Below are positions 8,601 through 15,751 of a stretch of DNA of 64,000 nt, piece after piece (the stretch's first letter is position 1; each line of letters opens with the position of its first letter). The stretch is from Clostridiales bacterium (lineage in GTDB: Bacteria; Bacillota; Clostridia; Monoglobales; Monoglobaceae), in contig JAHZIG010000013.1 of assembly GCA_019419865.1 (NCBI GenBank), positions 1-64,000 on the forward strand, given 5' to 3'. Position numbers and translations under genes: made by a program. Under the pieces are notes generated by a model, which worked only from the letters and a program-made list of their open reading frames with translations, was not told the origin of the DNA and did no database searches.

Positions 8601-11005
8601 GTTTGCGCTTTAGTATACCTGTCAACGGCTCCCGTAGCCTCGTTTACTAAGTCAGTATATTTTTCTACATTTTTATTTGCGCTGCTAATATCGCTTTCGT
8701 TTAACTGCCTTTGCAAATCAGCGCGGTCTTTTAATAACTCGCTCTCGGTTTTCCCCGCAAGGTCGTCTAACGTATCGCCAACGTTGCCGCCGTTTACGGT
8801 TATATCTACGTTATATTCATCTTCAACGCGCGCTTTTAACTCGTCGAGCTTTTGCTTCGCTTCTTCTATCTCGGCAGTGTCCGTTGACGTTTTTATTATA
8901 GTCTCAAGCTGCTGCGCCTGAGCTTGATAATCTTTGATCTTCTTATATTCAGCGAGGCTTTCTTTTGTGGCTTGTATTTGATCGTCCGTGACCTTAACCG
9001 TGTCGAGCTGGGCGTCGTGATAAGCGTTATACGCCGCCGTACCGAGAACGACCGCGCCGGTTACCGCCGTAATACCCGCCGCCACTGCGAGAGCCGCGGG
9101 ACCCGCGCTTGCAAGAGCCGGAACTACCGTTCCGATCTTTCCTAAAGCCTCGACGAAGTTTCCGACGCCCTTTACGGTTCCGGTAACGACTTTAGCCGCC
9201 GCGCCGACTCCTACAAGCCCGACCGCGGTATTGACAAGGCTCTCCTTGCCCTCGTCGCTCATGTTAGCAATTCCCTGCGCAAAGTCGGATATATCGCTTG
9301 AAACGTCGGTTATAATCGGCAAGAACGCCTCGCCTATGCTCCGCCCGGCCTCTACAAGGTTGTTCTTCGTTATTTGTATCTGGCTTGCGGTCGTATCGGC
9401 CTTAGCGTCAAATTCCTCTTGAAGGGCTATATTTTCCTCCCACGCGGTATTTGAACGCTGGAGCGCCTCCGTGACAAGACCGATACCTTCCTGACTTGCC
9501 AGCCTTTGCAGAGCCTGAATATCGTAGATATTGTTAAATCCTAAGTCGGACAGCGCCTTGACTTGATCCTCGCTCTTTGAAAGTCCGGTAAGGAAATCCA
9601 AAAACGCGCCGCTCGCGTCCTTCTTCCACTGAGCAGCAAACTCTTCCGAACTCTTGCCGGAGACCTTAGCAAACTCAGTCAGCGTTTCGCCGCCGCTCGT
9701 GACCGCGCTCTGCATATCCATCCATATACGGGATACCGCCGAGCCGCCCGCTTCGGCTTCCATGCCTAAGCTCGACAGCGCGGTTGAATATCCGAGTATA
9801 TCCTGCGTACTGATCCCTACGGTATGCCCCGTCGAACCCATTCTCATAGCCATTGAGGCTATCTCGCTCTCGCTTGTAGCAAAGTTATTGCCCAGCTCGA
9901 CTATGGCGGAACCGAGGTTCTTTACCTGATCCTGCGACGTTCCGGTAACGTTCATAAACCGCGCTAAGGTCTTCGCGCCCTCTTCGCCCGCAAGGTTCGT
10001 GGCCGCTCCCATCTGCGCCATCGTCTCGGTAAATTCGAGTATATTCTCCGTCTCTATACCCAACTGTCCGCCCGCCGCGGCAAGCTCGGTAAGCTGCGCC
10101 GTCGTCTGCGGTATGGCGTTACGTCCATCGATCCCGGTTGTAGTAAGATCGATTATCCCTTGTTTTACTTCTTCGAGCTGCTCCGGCGTACCGTCGACCG
10201 TCTTCTCTACGTTCGCGAAATTATCCTCAAAGTCTATGGCGAACTTCGCCGCCGCGACTCCGCCCGCCGCTAATCCTGCCGCGGCGATCTGAAACGGCTT
10301 TGTTATCGTATTTACGCTGTCGCCCAATTTCTGCCACTTCTCGCCCGTCTCTTCGAGCTCTAAAGCTTTTTCCATGCGGACTATCTCTTTTTGACTCCCC
10401 GCCAGCGTTTGGTATTGAGCGCTCGCGGTCTTGACCGCCGACTCCGCCGATTTGTACGCGGCCTCTTCTTTTTTCAGCGCCGACTGTTGACGCTGTATCT
10501 GAGCGGTAAGGTCGTTTCGCTTTTGCTGTTGGTCGTATATGCCCTGAGTGGTATTTTGTATGGTTGCGATATTCGACCTATACTCTTTCGAGTTAGATTT
10601 AAGCGCCGCGTTTTGCTCTCTGAGCGTCGCGATCTTGTCTCGAGACGCCTTTATGCTGTCGTCTATACTGCTTCGCTCGTCCTTAAGGCTCCGTATATTC
10701 GCCTCTATCTTCGGCTTATTCTCGTTATACGCCTTTTCTACTTCCGCAAGCTTGGTCTTTTTCTCCTCGAGGCTCTTCGAAGTCTTATCGAGTATAGATT
10801 TAAGCCCGCCCTGCGCCCGCGTCTGTTTGGCTATCTGTTCTAAGTTCTTGCCGCTTACGGAGTCTAAGCCCTGCAGACCCTTAATCGCCTTGCCCGATAC
10901 GCCTTCTAAGCCCGACAGACTGCCTTGCACCTCTGAGATCGTCGCCGCGAGCTGCGACGCGTCGCCCGTAAATCTGACGGTCAAATCTCCTAAACTTCCG
11001 CTCAT
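5678..11005 (-). CDS. Tail tape measure protein (TP901 type)
   Basis: 1775 residues, which predicts a tail of roughly 250 nm by the usual length rule. The first ~220 residues are coiled coil (KTSKSLEEKKTKLAEVEKAY). Then comes the TP901 core domain (DFEDNFANVEKTVDGTPEQL, and SEIASMAMRMGSTGHTVGIS). A hydrophobic stretch follows near 620-680 (GPAALAVAAGITAVTGAVVL). Around 1080-1230 lie short repeats of VND.QGET with PEDA, and then PDASG.ANFS-like repeats. The C-terminal third is again coiled coil. It sets tail length and is ejected with the DNA. The start ATG follows GAGGTGAGATA and lies after the chaperone genes, as expected. Confidence 0.95.
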   Translation of the reverse strand: MSGSLGDLTVRFTGDASQLAATISEVQGSLSGLEGVSGKAIKGLQGLDSVSGKNLEQIAKQTRAQGGLKSILDKTSKSLEEKKTKLAEVEKAYNENKPKIEANIRSLKDERSSIDDSIKASRDKIATLREQNAALKSNSKEYRSNIATIQNTTQGIYDQQQKRNDLTAQIQRQQSALKKEEAAYKSAESAVKTASAQYQTLAGSQKEIVRMEKALELEETGEKWQKLGDSVNTITKPFQIAAAGLAAGGVAAAKFAIDFEDNFANVEKTVDGTPEQLEEVKQGIIDLTTTGIDGRNAIPQTTAQLTELAAAGGQLGIETENILEFTETMAQMGAATNLAGEEGAKTLARFMNVTGTSQDQVKNLGSAIVELGNNFATSESEIASMAMRMGSTGHTVGISTQDILGYSTALSSLGMEAEAGGSAVSRIWMDMQSAVTSGGETLTEFAKVSGKSSEEFAAQWKKDASGAFLDFLTGLSKSEDQVKALSDLGFNNIYDIQALQRLASQEGIGLVTEALQRSNTAWEENIALQEEFDAKADTTASQIQITKNNLVEAGRSIGEAFLPIITDVSSDISDFAQGIANMSDEGKESLVNTAVGLVGVGAAAKVVTGTVKGVGNFVEALGKIGTVVPALASAGPAALAVAAGITAVTGAVVLGTAAYNAYHDAQLDTVKVTDDQIQATKESLAEYKKIKDYQAQAQQLETIIKTSTDTAEIEEAKQKLDELKARVEDEYNVDITVNGGNVGDTLDDLAGKTESELLKDRADLQRQLNESDISSANKNVEKYTDLVNEATGAVDRYTKAQTQYNDLTGSFEAAQSDLNSQFEQGAIDSEEYGDKLIELQEELQAAQKKVQDETGVSPTDPVAGWLMDAEEDLKNYTADLDTAQQEVSQFREGIQTVADATSTLVPDQLANGNYADAIRGITTSLLNVKEYSQEMGFDDFARSTVEQLTVAQQGLDNIYQVAQGSVEGIGAFFNDFANNAQTAGASADDMAKSLANVGTSLIQNGADGSAVADIINGLEQMPDNKTVTVNAEGTGLELLEEDPEPVDRTINDVQGDTVDDPEDADRTVNDEQGETAPPPEDANRTVNDQQGETLPQPEDASQTVNRTLGKDVPTTTPDASGKANFSLGTYPTTVPDAPGTANYSMGTYPTSAPDVSGSANYSGIFPERAPTIMGTILYSAVFQSNAKGTKNFSGGLAMINDQPGISDPRELVQIGGKGYIFEGKDVIVPLPEHAKVYTASQTKQMMAASGMPRYASGKNNEDWENAKSDREHIRKVTYRIIDPREELEWLEEMKKKFASDAEVIKEIEEQVVEYTREMWASDLENMQYALDMGWQSEEEYYRALAEYRDQNFAPDTQEYKDATLELHKYSVQLIEDADELSEAYIDLHGRLNDWGEMGTSMGAVWQTVNKRNVQAAKDGLITWDEYFETREGRTEQFLDNYIDYSDDWRETQKKYHNMSANDNAAAIKRQLNEVEGLFSAIGELTDEEYRIKIGIEADLQKELYDVISDSISEWEGDADWYEQQAGVYGWENMNETELDFLRRKYDRYQEMLDGTFWNGTELEGTELNETERQNVLRSMDEVLLDIYQATEDEYDEMLDMAQDRIDETEKALSDRLSALDESWEVEDRAVEKAEVLADLDKYRNAVTIEGRDKYEELQDQLKEIEREETRFAMEQENNAILEQLEAEYEALENEKAKVLQQVRDANLNVAALIEPLKENIADSMGTLGDKIAASIDRIRPSVTFTQNNTNYINDGTDGLLYQNRVFNQSVGFLGG

Positions 11006-11031
11006 TATCTCACCTCAATTTTAAGCATAAT

Positions 11032-11064
11032 AAAAGAACGCCCCGCGTCCTTGAGCGTTCTTAT
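11032..11064 (-). terminator. Hairpin between tail chaperones and tape measure
   Basis: Arms AAGAACGC (11034-11041) and GCGTTCTT (11055-11062) make an 8-bp stem. On the minus strand it is followed by TTATTATG. It may be a partial terminator or an RNA-processing point that lowers tape-measure expression relative to the chaperones and the major tail protein. Confidence 0.4.
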
Positions 11065-11078
11065 GCTATACTCAATAT

Positions 11079-11563
11079 TTATAATCCCGCCATCCAGCCG
11101 AAGCCCGCTGTAGGCCGCTTAGGCGATTCTTCCTCCGGCTGCGTCAGCGCGTAAAACAGCGCCGCCGGATCCTGTTTTGCAAGTTCCGACGGCAGTAGTT
11201 TATGTATTTTAAACATCTTCCTGTAAAGCTCCCGAAGACGGACGGGGCGGGAGCCGTCCGTCACTCGTTTTTTGATTCGTCGCTCGTCTTCATCGATTCC
11301 AGATACATAGCCGCCGCCTCTTCGCAAAGACGCTTGCGCTCGCCGTAAGGCAGCTTTTCAATATCTTCGTCGGTCAGCTTGGTTCCTTTGAACATATGAT
11401 TCACAGCTTTCCTGCCGAGGTGCATAAGTCCGATCTTACCGTCGCTGTCGTAACGCATATCGTCCACTAAACACGCCGCCTCGAAGTCGAACGGGTTAGA
11501 AACTATGGTCTCCCCGCCGAACTGAACCGTCAGCGTTTTTTGTATTTTCTCAGTCTTTGCCAT
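11079..11563 (-). CDS. Tail assembly chaperone, frameshifted long form (GT-like)
   Basis: The shorter chaperone frame reaches A AAA AAC at 11267-11273, a canonical -1 slippery heptamer in the right phase, just before its stop. A -1 slip continues as RVTDGSRPVRLRELYRKMFK and runs to 11079, ending GFGWMAGL. A hairpin with a perfect 8-bp stem (11237-11262) starts four bases after the heptamer and would promote slipping. The T-like part (LPSELAKQDPAALFYALTQP) has no usable start of its own. Paired G and GT proteins, made in a fixed ratio, wrap the tape measure during tail assembly in most long-tailed phages. The joined protein would be about 161 residues. Confidence 0.85.
11237..11273 (-). promoter_or_regulatory. 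Programmed -1 frameshift signal (slippery site plus hairpin)
   Basis: Minus strand: TCA AAA AAC GAG TGA contains A AAA AAC in the zero frame. The downstream arms GACGGACG and CGTCCGTC pair perfectly around a 10-base loop. The stop codon TGA of the short form (11261-11263) overlaps the start of the stem. Confidence 0.8.
11261..11563 (-). CDS. Tail assembly chaperone, short form (G-like)
   Basis: A 100-residue protein, MAKTEKIQKTLTVQFGGETI, with the all-helical middle (DDMRYDSDGKIGLMHLGRKA) usual for small siphovirus chaperones placed between the major tail protein and the tape measure. It ends KTSDESKNE at a stop inside the frameshift hairpin. It is the abundant partner of the frameshifted form. 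Similarity at sequence level between such chaperones is low. The assignment rests on size, place and the frameshift signal. Confidence 0.82.
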   Translation of the reverse strand: MAKTEKIQKTLTVQFGGETIVSNPFDFEAACLVDDMRYDSDGKIGLMHLGRKAVNHMFKGTKLTDEDIEKLPYGERKRLCEEAAAMYLESMKTSDESKNE

Positions 11564-11564
11564 A

Positions 11565-12185
11565 TTATGCGCCTACCTCCGTTGACGGATACCAATTTAA
11601 GTCGGTAAACCAATTCTCGATCGCCTCAGCCTCCGATACGCCCTCGGGCAGGTTATCGGTGTCGAGATAGTAATATATCTTGCCGTCGCTGTCGCGCGGA
11701 ACCGCCGCGTATGTAGCCGTCGCCGTCTGGTGTTCGGGCGCGCCCTCGCTGGGTTTCGTCTGGCCGCCTACGTTTGAAGCGAACGCATATTTGCCCTTGT
11801 AGTAACGAACGAGTCTGTAATGTCCGTCCGACTTAAGAACTCTCCACGCTACGCCGCAATACGGTACTTTGCCCGACGCGTCTTTGTCGTACTCTACGCC
11901 GTTGTCCTTAAGAGTCAAACCTCTTATGACCGCCTCGACCTCGGGCGGGATATCCGCGTTGGTCAGCTCGTGACCCATCGATTCAATGTAGCTGTCTATC
12001 TCGTACGCCACGTTATCCGCGTCGAACGGCTGCGTGCTGCCGCTGTCGGTCGGAGCTATCTCGACAAGTCCGGGTACCGGCAGCGCCTCTCCATACGTCG
12101 CATCTCCGTCCGTGCTCGTGTCGACCAGAAAAATAGTGTATTTGTCTACGCCTATAGTTGTTTTTGGTTTTCTAACATCTGGCAT
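11565..12185 (-). CDS. Major tail (tube) protein
   Basis: 206 residues from an ATG behind AGGAGGTAGATATT. The sequence MPDVRKPKTTIGVDKYTIFL with PVPGLVEIAPTDSGSTQPFD and ESMGHELTNADIPPEVEAVI fits the phi13-type major tail protein family. This protein polymerises around the tape measure to form the tail tube. It stands directly before the chaperone pair and after the head-tail joining genes, its normal place. Confidence 0.87.
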   Translation of the reverse strand: MPDVRKPKTTIGVDKYTIFLVDTSTDGDATYGEALPVPGLVEIAPTDSGSTQPFDADNVAYEIDSYIESMGHELTNADIPPEVEAVIRGLTLKDNGVEYDKDASGKVPYCGVAWRVLKSDGHYRLVRYYKGKYAFASNVGGQTKPSEGAPEHQTATATYAAVPRDSDGKIYYYLDTDNLPEGVSEAEAIENWFTDLNWYPSTEVGA

Positions 12186-12203
12186 AATATCTACCTCCTA
12201 TAT

Positions 12204-12635
12204 CTAATTTAATGCCTTTCTAACTTCTTCCGTAAGCTTTTGTACGGCTTCCTCTTTGCCTTCCTCAAAGCCCGGTTCCATGTACGGCTGCGGCGGCTGA
12301 CCTCTTGTGGTGTAGAATTCCCCGTCGCTGCCCCTATACGTCCACGGCGTCTGCCTTCCGCCCGCGTATATGCCGGTGCCCATCTCGACGTATATTCCGT
12401 ACGGCGCGGTAGGCCCCACCTCGGACGTGTAAGAACCCCCGCCGCCGCTTGTCTCTTCTATAATGCTGTTTTGGAGTTCGCCCGTATCTACCGGACATTC
12501 GGCTTTGCAATAAGCCTGAATTACTTTGCCGCCGAGACTTACGCCTCTCGAGACGGCGGAGTCGAGCTTACCGCCCATCTCCGCGAGCTTGCCGAGCACG
12601 TCGCCTAAGCCGTCTATTTCGATATTTATACTCAT
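12204..12635 (-). CDS. HK97 gp10-like head-tail joining / tail completion protein
   Basis: 143 residues. LDSAVSRGVSLGGKVIQAYC, the CPVDTGELQNSI motif, and later GTGIYAGGRQTPWTYRGSDG are the hallmarks of the HK97 gp10 family. Members act at the neck during head-tail joining. The start codon touches the stop of the upstream gene (shared base 12635), so the two are translationally coupled. Confidence 0.88.
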   Translation of the reverse strand: MSINIEIDGLGDVLGKLAEMGGKLDSAVSRGVSLGGKVIQAYCKAECPVDTGELQNSIIEETSGGGGSYTSEVGPTAPYGIYVEMGTGIYAGGRQTPWTYRGSDGEFYTTRGQPPQPYMEPGFEEGKEEAVQKLTEEVRKALN

Positions 12636-12979
12636 CAGAAATACGCCTCCTTGGTAAATCTCATCGACGTATGGAAAAGCTCCTCCGGCGTTTGCCGCGG
12701 CACGTCGTAATCGTATGTTCTTGTCCAGCCGTCGGTCTGCATAAGCTCGTTCACCTTGATCCCGATATTGGAATTTTTAACCGGCGACGTAGACCAAATA
12801 TCGACCGCGAATTTACTTATCTGCGACTGTTCTATGTTGTCGGCATGGAATCCCTGATCGGTCGTCACCTTGCGAAAGGTTATAAGCGGCTTGTCTGTGA
12901 ACTCGAATACCGTACCTTGTTTAACCTCTATGCCCGTCTGTTCGAGCAAAGCTTTTACATGCGGATTAAGATCGATCAA
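12635..12979 (-). CDS. Head-tail joining / tail terminator-like protein
   Basis: 114 residues starting at a TTG (12979) that overlaps the upstream stop as TTGA, behind GGGGGTGG. A longer ATG frame to 13075 would run deep into the upstream gene and is unlikely. The sequence LIDLNPHVKALLEQTGIEVK and FHTSMRFTKEAYF resembles small neck proteins that end the tail tube in Gram-positive siphoviruses. The call rests mainly on size and on its place between the connector genes and gp10. Confidence 0.7.
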   Translation of the reverse strand: MIDLNPHVKALLEQTGIEVKQGTVFEFTDKPLITFRKVTTDQGFHADNIEQSQISKFAVDIWSTSPVKNSNIGIKVNELMQTDGWTRTYDYDVPRQTPEELFHTSMRFTKEAYF

Positions 12980-13323
12980 TAGAAACCACCCCCGTAACCG
13001 TCGTCCGAATCGTCTTCCGGCTCCTTCGCAGCGAGAGGCAGTTCGGTCAAGACCGCCATGGAATAATCGTTCCAATGTTCGGCGTACTTAACTATATACA
13101 CAGGCGTCTCGCCGCTTAAGGCTATCCTCTCGCCCTCTGTCAAAGCGTCGCACGGCTCCGTATATATCCGCATAGCCCGATCGATCTCAAGCCCGTATTC
13201 TTTCTGAGCGAGCCCGCCGCTGTACGGCTGCATGTCGCACAGAATAGTCGCTAAAACCGTATCGGTCTCGCCGTCGTAAATATCAATCTCCGTCGTCTGG
13301 TTCATCAAAGTCACTGGGAACAT
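12976..13323 (-). CDS. Head closure / head-tail adaptor protein
   Basis: 115 residues, beta-rich (TEIDIYDGETDTVLATILCD, then EYGLEIDRAMRIYTEPCDAL), ending in an acidic tail, EDDSDDGYGGGFY. Similar small proteins between the gp6-like connector and the tail terminator act as head closure or adaptor proteins. The gene overlaps the upstream connector by 41 bases in another frame. A start at the second Met (13305) is possible. Confidence 0.65.
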   Translation of the reverse strand: MFPVTLMNQTTEIDIYDGETDTVLATILCDMQPYSGGLAQKEYGLEIDRAMRIYTEPCDALTEGERIALSGETPVYIVKYAEHWNDYSMAVLTELPLAAKEPEDDSDDGYGGGFY

Positions 13324-13657
13324 ACCCCCTTTTACAGATAAACGGTTTGAGCCTTGATTCGTAGTCCTTCAAGAAACTGTCGTCGAATATGTTCGGATTG
13401 GCGTAACTCTCGGAGCGCGAACCCTGCGAGTTCGAGACTAACACTTTGTCGGGCTTGACCTTGCCGTAATCGCTTATCCTGTACCTGTCCGCGGTCATTA
13501 CCGGAATGAGGCTCTCCAGTCGCGCCGGTAGTTCCTCGATCCGGCAATAGCCTAAAACAAGATTTATTGTATCGTCAATCAAAAGACTCAGTATATCGTC
13601 GTCGCCGTCTATCCCAAGCAACAGCTTAGCCTGTTCTTTTAGTTGTTCTTTGTCCAT
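13283..13657 (-). CDS. Phage head-tail connector (gp6-like)
   Basis: 124 residues. The helical start MDKEQLKEQAKLLLGIDGDD with DDTINLVLGYCRIEELPARL fits the gp6-like connector family (Phage_gp6/QLRG-type). Such proteins form the ring below the portal. The gene lies directly after the capsid and a small gene, as expected. Confidence 0.82.
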   Translation of the reverse strand: MDKEQLKEQAKLLLGIDGDDDILSLLIDDTINLVLGYCRIEELPARLESLIPVMTADRYRISDYGKVKPDKVLVSNSQGSRSESYANPNIFDDSFLKDYESRLKPFICKRGYVPSDFDEPDDGD

Positions 13658-13787
13658 TCGTCTTACGCCCTTTCGCCGCGCCCGAGCTTTCGCCGACCTC
13701 GTACCAGCCGCTGTTTAAAAACGCGGAGCGCTGAACGTCGTTCAGAGCTCCTAACGTACGTTTACCGTTTGTGTATAACTTACCCAT
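13626..13787 (-). CDS. Small phage head-region protein, 53 residues
   Basis: An ORF MGKLYTNGKRTLGALNDVQR...SGWYEVGESSGAAKGRKTNG fills the gap between capsid and connector exactly. Its start lies two bases from the capsid stop, and its 3' end overlaps the connector by 32 bases. It is rich in Lys, Arg and Thr toward the end. I do not recognise a family. Such small genes after the capsid often encode head decoration or linker peptides, but that is only a positional guess. Confidence 0.65.
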   Translation of the reverse strand: MGKLYTNGKRTLGALNDVQRSAFLNSGWYEVGESSGAAKGRKTNGQRTTKRTG

Positions 13788-13788
13788 A

Positions 13789-14649
13789 TTATGCGCCTAC
13801 GCCTCCGCCCTCATCGTCGTCGTTTGAATCTTCCGCGTTTACGTGAACGTAGATAGCGTCCGCTTTATTATCGAGCACGAACGCGTCGTAGCGCACGCGG
13901 CCCTCTACGAGCCAGCCGTTTATACCCGGCGGGTTGTCGTGTATCTTATAATCCGTCAGCTTGATCGGACCGCAGGTCGCTATAGGGTTGGTTATAACGA
14001 ACGCGACGTTTTCAGGCAGATAGCTCGACGGGAGCAGGATAAGCGGCACGCCGTCTATAGTTCCTATCTCGCCGTTTAGCGTTATCCTCTGCGACATATC
14101 GCCGTTCTTTACAAACATCGAATCCTCTTTTATCAAAGTAAAATACGGAGCCGATACGAAAGCGACGCGTCCGGCCGTCGGAGCCTTAGCCTCGGTGAGC
14201 GCTTCCTCGCCCTTTAAGAAAGCGGAATAAGCGTTCTGGTTGGTGAGCGCCGCGGTGGTCGTATTCCCCGCCGCCGCGCAGATTTTAGACAGCCTGTACG
14301 TATCTATCTCCGGGATTATCACTTCGTCGATCTGTCTCTGCAAAGACCGTCCCGCGTCCATCGTCATCATGGTATCGTCGCGCGAAGCTCTGTCTATGGT
14401 GTAGGTAAAGCTCCTATCCCTCGAAAGAGTCATCTCTTGAACGGTATTTTGAAGCTCCGAAGGCGTTCCATATCTCGAGTTCCCGGTGCGCGTATAGTTG
14501 TTCATAGCCGCCGTCGGTATGCTGTATACCTTTACGGTCTCCACGCCTACAAAGTCGTAGTCGTTATTGACCGCCGGAGTCGTCTTCGCTCCGAGCGTAA
14601 ACCGTTCGTCAATTTTAGTTGAATACTTTTCAGCGTAATTGATCGCCAT
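13789..14649 (-). CDS. Major capsid protein
   Basis: 286 residues, within the HK97-fold size range, behind AAAGGATGATTTTAA. VEMTLSRDRSFTYTIDRASR-like features and the RQIDEVIIPEIDTYRLSKIC helix, then RVAFVSAPYFTLIKEDSMFV and the end KADAIYVHVNAEDSNDDDEG, fit capsid proteins of Firmicutes siphoviruses. It directly follows the scaffold gene. The protein builds the icosahedral shell. Confidence 0.9.
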   Translation of the reverse strand: MAINYAEKYSTKIDERFTLGAKTTPAVNNDYDFVGVETVKVYSIPTAAMNNYTRTGNSRYGTPSELQNTVQEMTLSRDRSFTYTIDRASRDDTMMTMDAGRSLQRQIDEVIIPEIDTYRLSKICAAAGNTTTAALTNQNAYSAFLKGEEALTEAKAPTAGRVAFVSAPYFTLIKEDSMFVKNGDMSQRITLNGEIGTIDGVPLILLPSSYLPENVAFVITNPIATCGPIKLTDYKIHDNPPGINGWLVEGRVRYDAFVLDNKADAIYVHVNAEDSNDDDEGGGVGA

Positions 14650-14672
14650 TTAAAATCATCCTTTCTTTAAAT

Positions 14673-15260
14673 CTAACCGCCGAACCCCGCTAAAAACGGA
14701 TCGGACTGCGCGGAGCCGACCGAACCGCCGACGCTCGGCGGAGTTCCCTTCAAATTCTCTTTGGAGGCTTTTGTCACCGCCTCGCGGAACATCTTATTGA
14801 ACCTCTCGATATTCGCGTCCGTCTCTTCGTTATCCTTGCCGGTGAGCGTCTCCGCAAACTCGATCGGTATTCCTTTGTCCGCCAACGCCCGCTCTGCGTG
14901 GAACACGTTTTTTTCGCGTTCGAGCTTCGTCCGCTCCTCGGCGTCCGCTTTCCTTTGCCGCTCTTCAAGCTCTTTCTGCTTTTCCTTTTCGGACATCTTG
15001 GCAAGATTGGCCGCGTCGTCGCGTTCCCGCTTTATGCGCTCCTCGATCTCTTGCTCCCATTTGGCGCGTTCTTTATCAACCGCTTGCTTGACCATATCGT
15101 TTATGTCGGCCTCGCCCGACGGCTGTTTGGTATTGGTATTTTGATCTGTATTATTATTTATTGTCGCCTGTTCGCCTTGCCCTCCGGTCGGTTGAGCCTC
15201 GGTTACGCCGCTTGTGGATTCGCCCGCCGCCTGTTGCGTGTTCGTTATTTCGTTTTCCAT
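14673..15260 (-). CDS. Capsid scaffolding protein (DUF4355 type)
   Basis: 195 residues with a Gln/Thr/Gly-rich N-terminus, then a long charged coiled coil (about residues 55-125; ELEERQRKADAEERTKLERE), then LADKGIPIEFAETLTGKDNE typical of DUF4355. It ends in the usual SDPFLAGFGG tail. Scaffolding proteins guide prohead assembly and leave before DNA packaging. The gene stands directly upstream of the capsid gene, behind AAAGGAGGCATACAGGGAA. Confidence 0.9.
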   Translation of the reverse strand: MENEITNTQQAAGESTSGVTEAQPTGGQGEQATINNNTDQNTNTKQPSGEADINDMVKQAVDKERAKWEQEIEERIKRERDDAANLAKMSEKEKQKELEERQRKADAEERTKLEREKNVFHAERALADKGIPIEFAETLTGKDNEETDANIERFNKMFREAVTKASKENLKGTPPSVGGSVGSAQSDPFLAGFGG

Positions 15261-15291
15261 TTCCCTGTATGCCTCCTTTGAATTTTGAGTA

Positions 15292-15316
15292 TAAAAATAG
15301 CGGACCTTTCGTCCGC
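15292..15316 (-). terminator. Terminator-like hairpin before the scaffold gene
   Basis: Arms GCGGAC (15300-15305) and GTCCGC (15311-15316) around a five-base loop, followed on the minus strand by TATTTTTAT. It sits between the MuF/immunity block and the scaffold-capsid genes, so it may tune late expression. Confidence 0.5.
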
Positions 15317-15332
15317 CGCGTATTAAGTTTTT

Positions 15333-15359
15333 CTATGTTGTAGGGTCTTTATTTTTCAT
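15333..15359 (-). CDS. Possible 8-residue micropeptide
   Basis: ATG-start ORF MKNKDPTT behind AAAAAGGAGCGAGAAC, a near-ideal ribosome site. It lies between two hairpins in an otherwise empty 240-base gap. It may be a leader peptide or a chance ORF. Nothing further can be said. Confidence 0.25.
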   Translation of the reverse strand: MKNKDPTT

Positions 15360-15379
15360 GTTCTCGCTCCTTTTTAGGT

Positions 15380-15411
15380 ATTAAAAAACCGCCTGCATTT
15401 TGCAAAGCGGT
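15380..15411 (-). terminator. Intrinsic terminator after the MuF / immunity pair
   Basis: ACCGC and GCGGT outer arms (15388-15392, 15407-15411) with an inner TGCA/TGCA stem, followed on the minus strand by TTTTTTAA. It closes the packaging-portal-MuF transcription block. The 90 bases upstream of it (15412-15499) contain no ORF; they hold one copy of the 14-base repeat CGCAAGAGGCGCGC. Confidence 0.65.
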
Positions 15412-15499
15412 GTGTTTATTTAGTTTTCGGCTCCGGCCTGGTACGCGTTACGCAAGAGGCGCGCCGGAACCTGTCTCATTTGCTTAATTTCACAAGCGG

Positions 15500-15751
15500 T
15501 TAAATAACCTTTTTAACTTTCTCATACTCTGCAGCGACCAGTTTCATAAACGGTTCGGGATCGTCTCCGCGTTCATATGTATCGCAGATCTCCGGAAAGT
15601 CTTCGTTTAATGCAGCGGTGACTTTTTCATTCTCAGATTTCATAGCCTCATACTCGTTAAAAAGAAGATACGGTAAATCAAACGAAAATCCTAACGGGTC
15701 GTAATTTCCGGCAAGAAACTCTTCTATCATTTCACACGCTTTTTTAATCAT
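15500..15751 (-). CDS. Small acidic protein, candidate immunity partner of the MuF C-terminus
   Basis: 83 residues from an ATG at 15751 behind GGAGTGAATTAC, overlapping the MuF gene end by 8 bases. The protein is helical and very acidic (MIKKACEMIEEFLAGNYDPL, GDDPEPFMKLVAAEYEKVKK), like many immunity proteins of polymorphic toxins. I recognise no family. The link to immunity is inferred from its tight coupling to a gene whose C-terminus looks like a nuclease toxin domain, from its charge and from its size. It could equally be a small structural protein. Confidence 0.55.
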   Translation of the reverse strand: MIKKACEMIEEFLAGNYDPLGFSFDLPYLLFNEYEAMKSENEKVTAALNEDFPEICDTYERGDDPEPFMKLVAAEYEKVKKVI

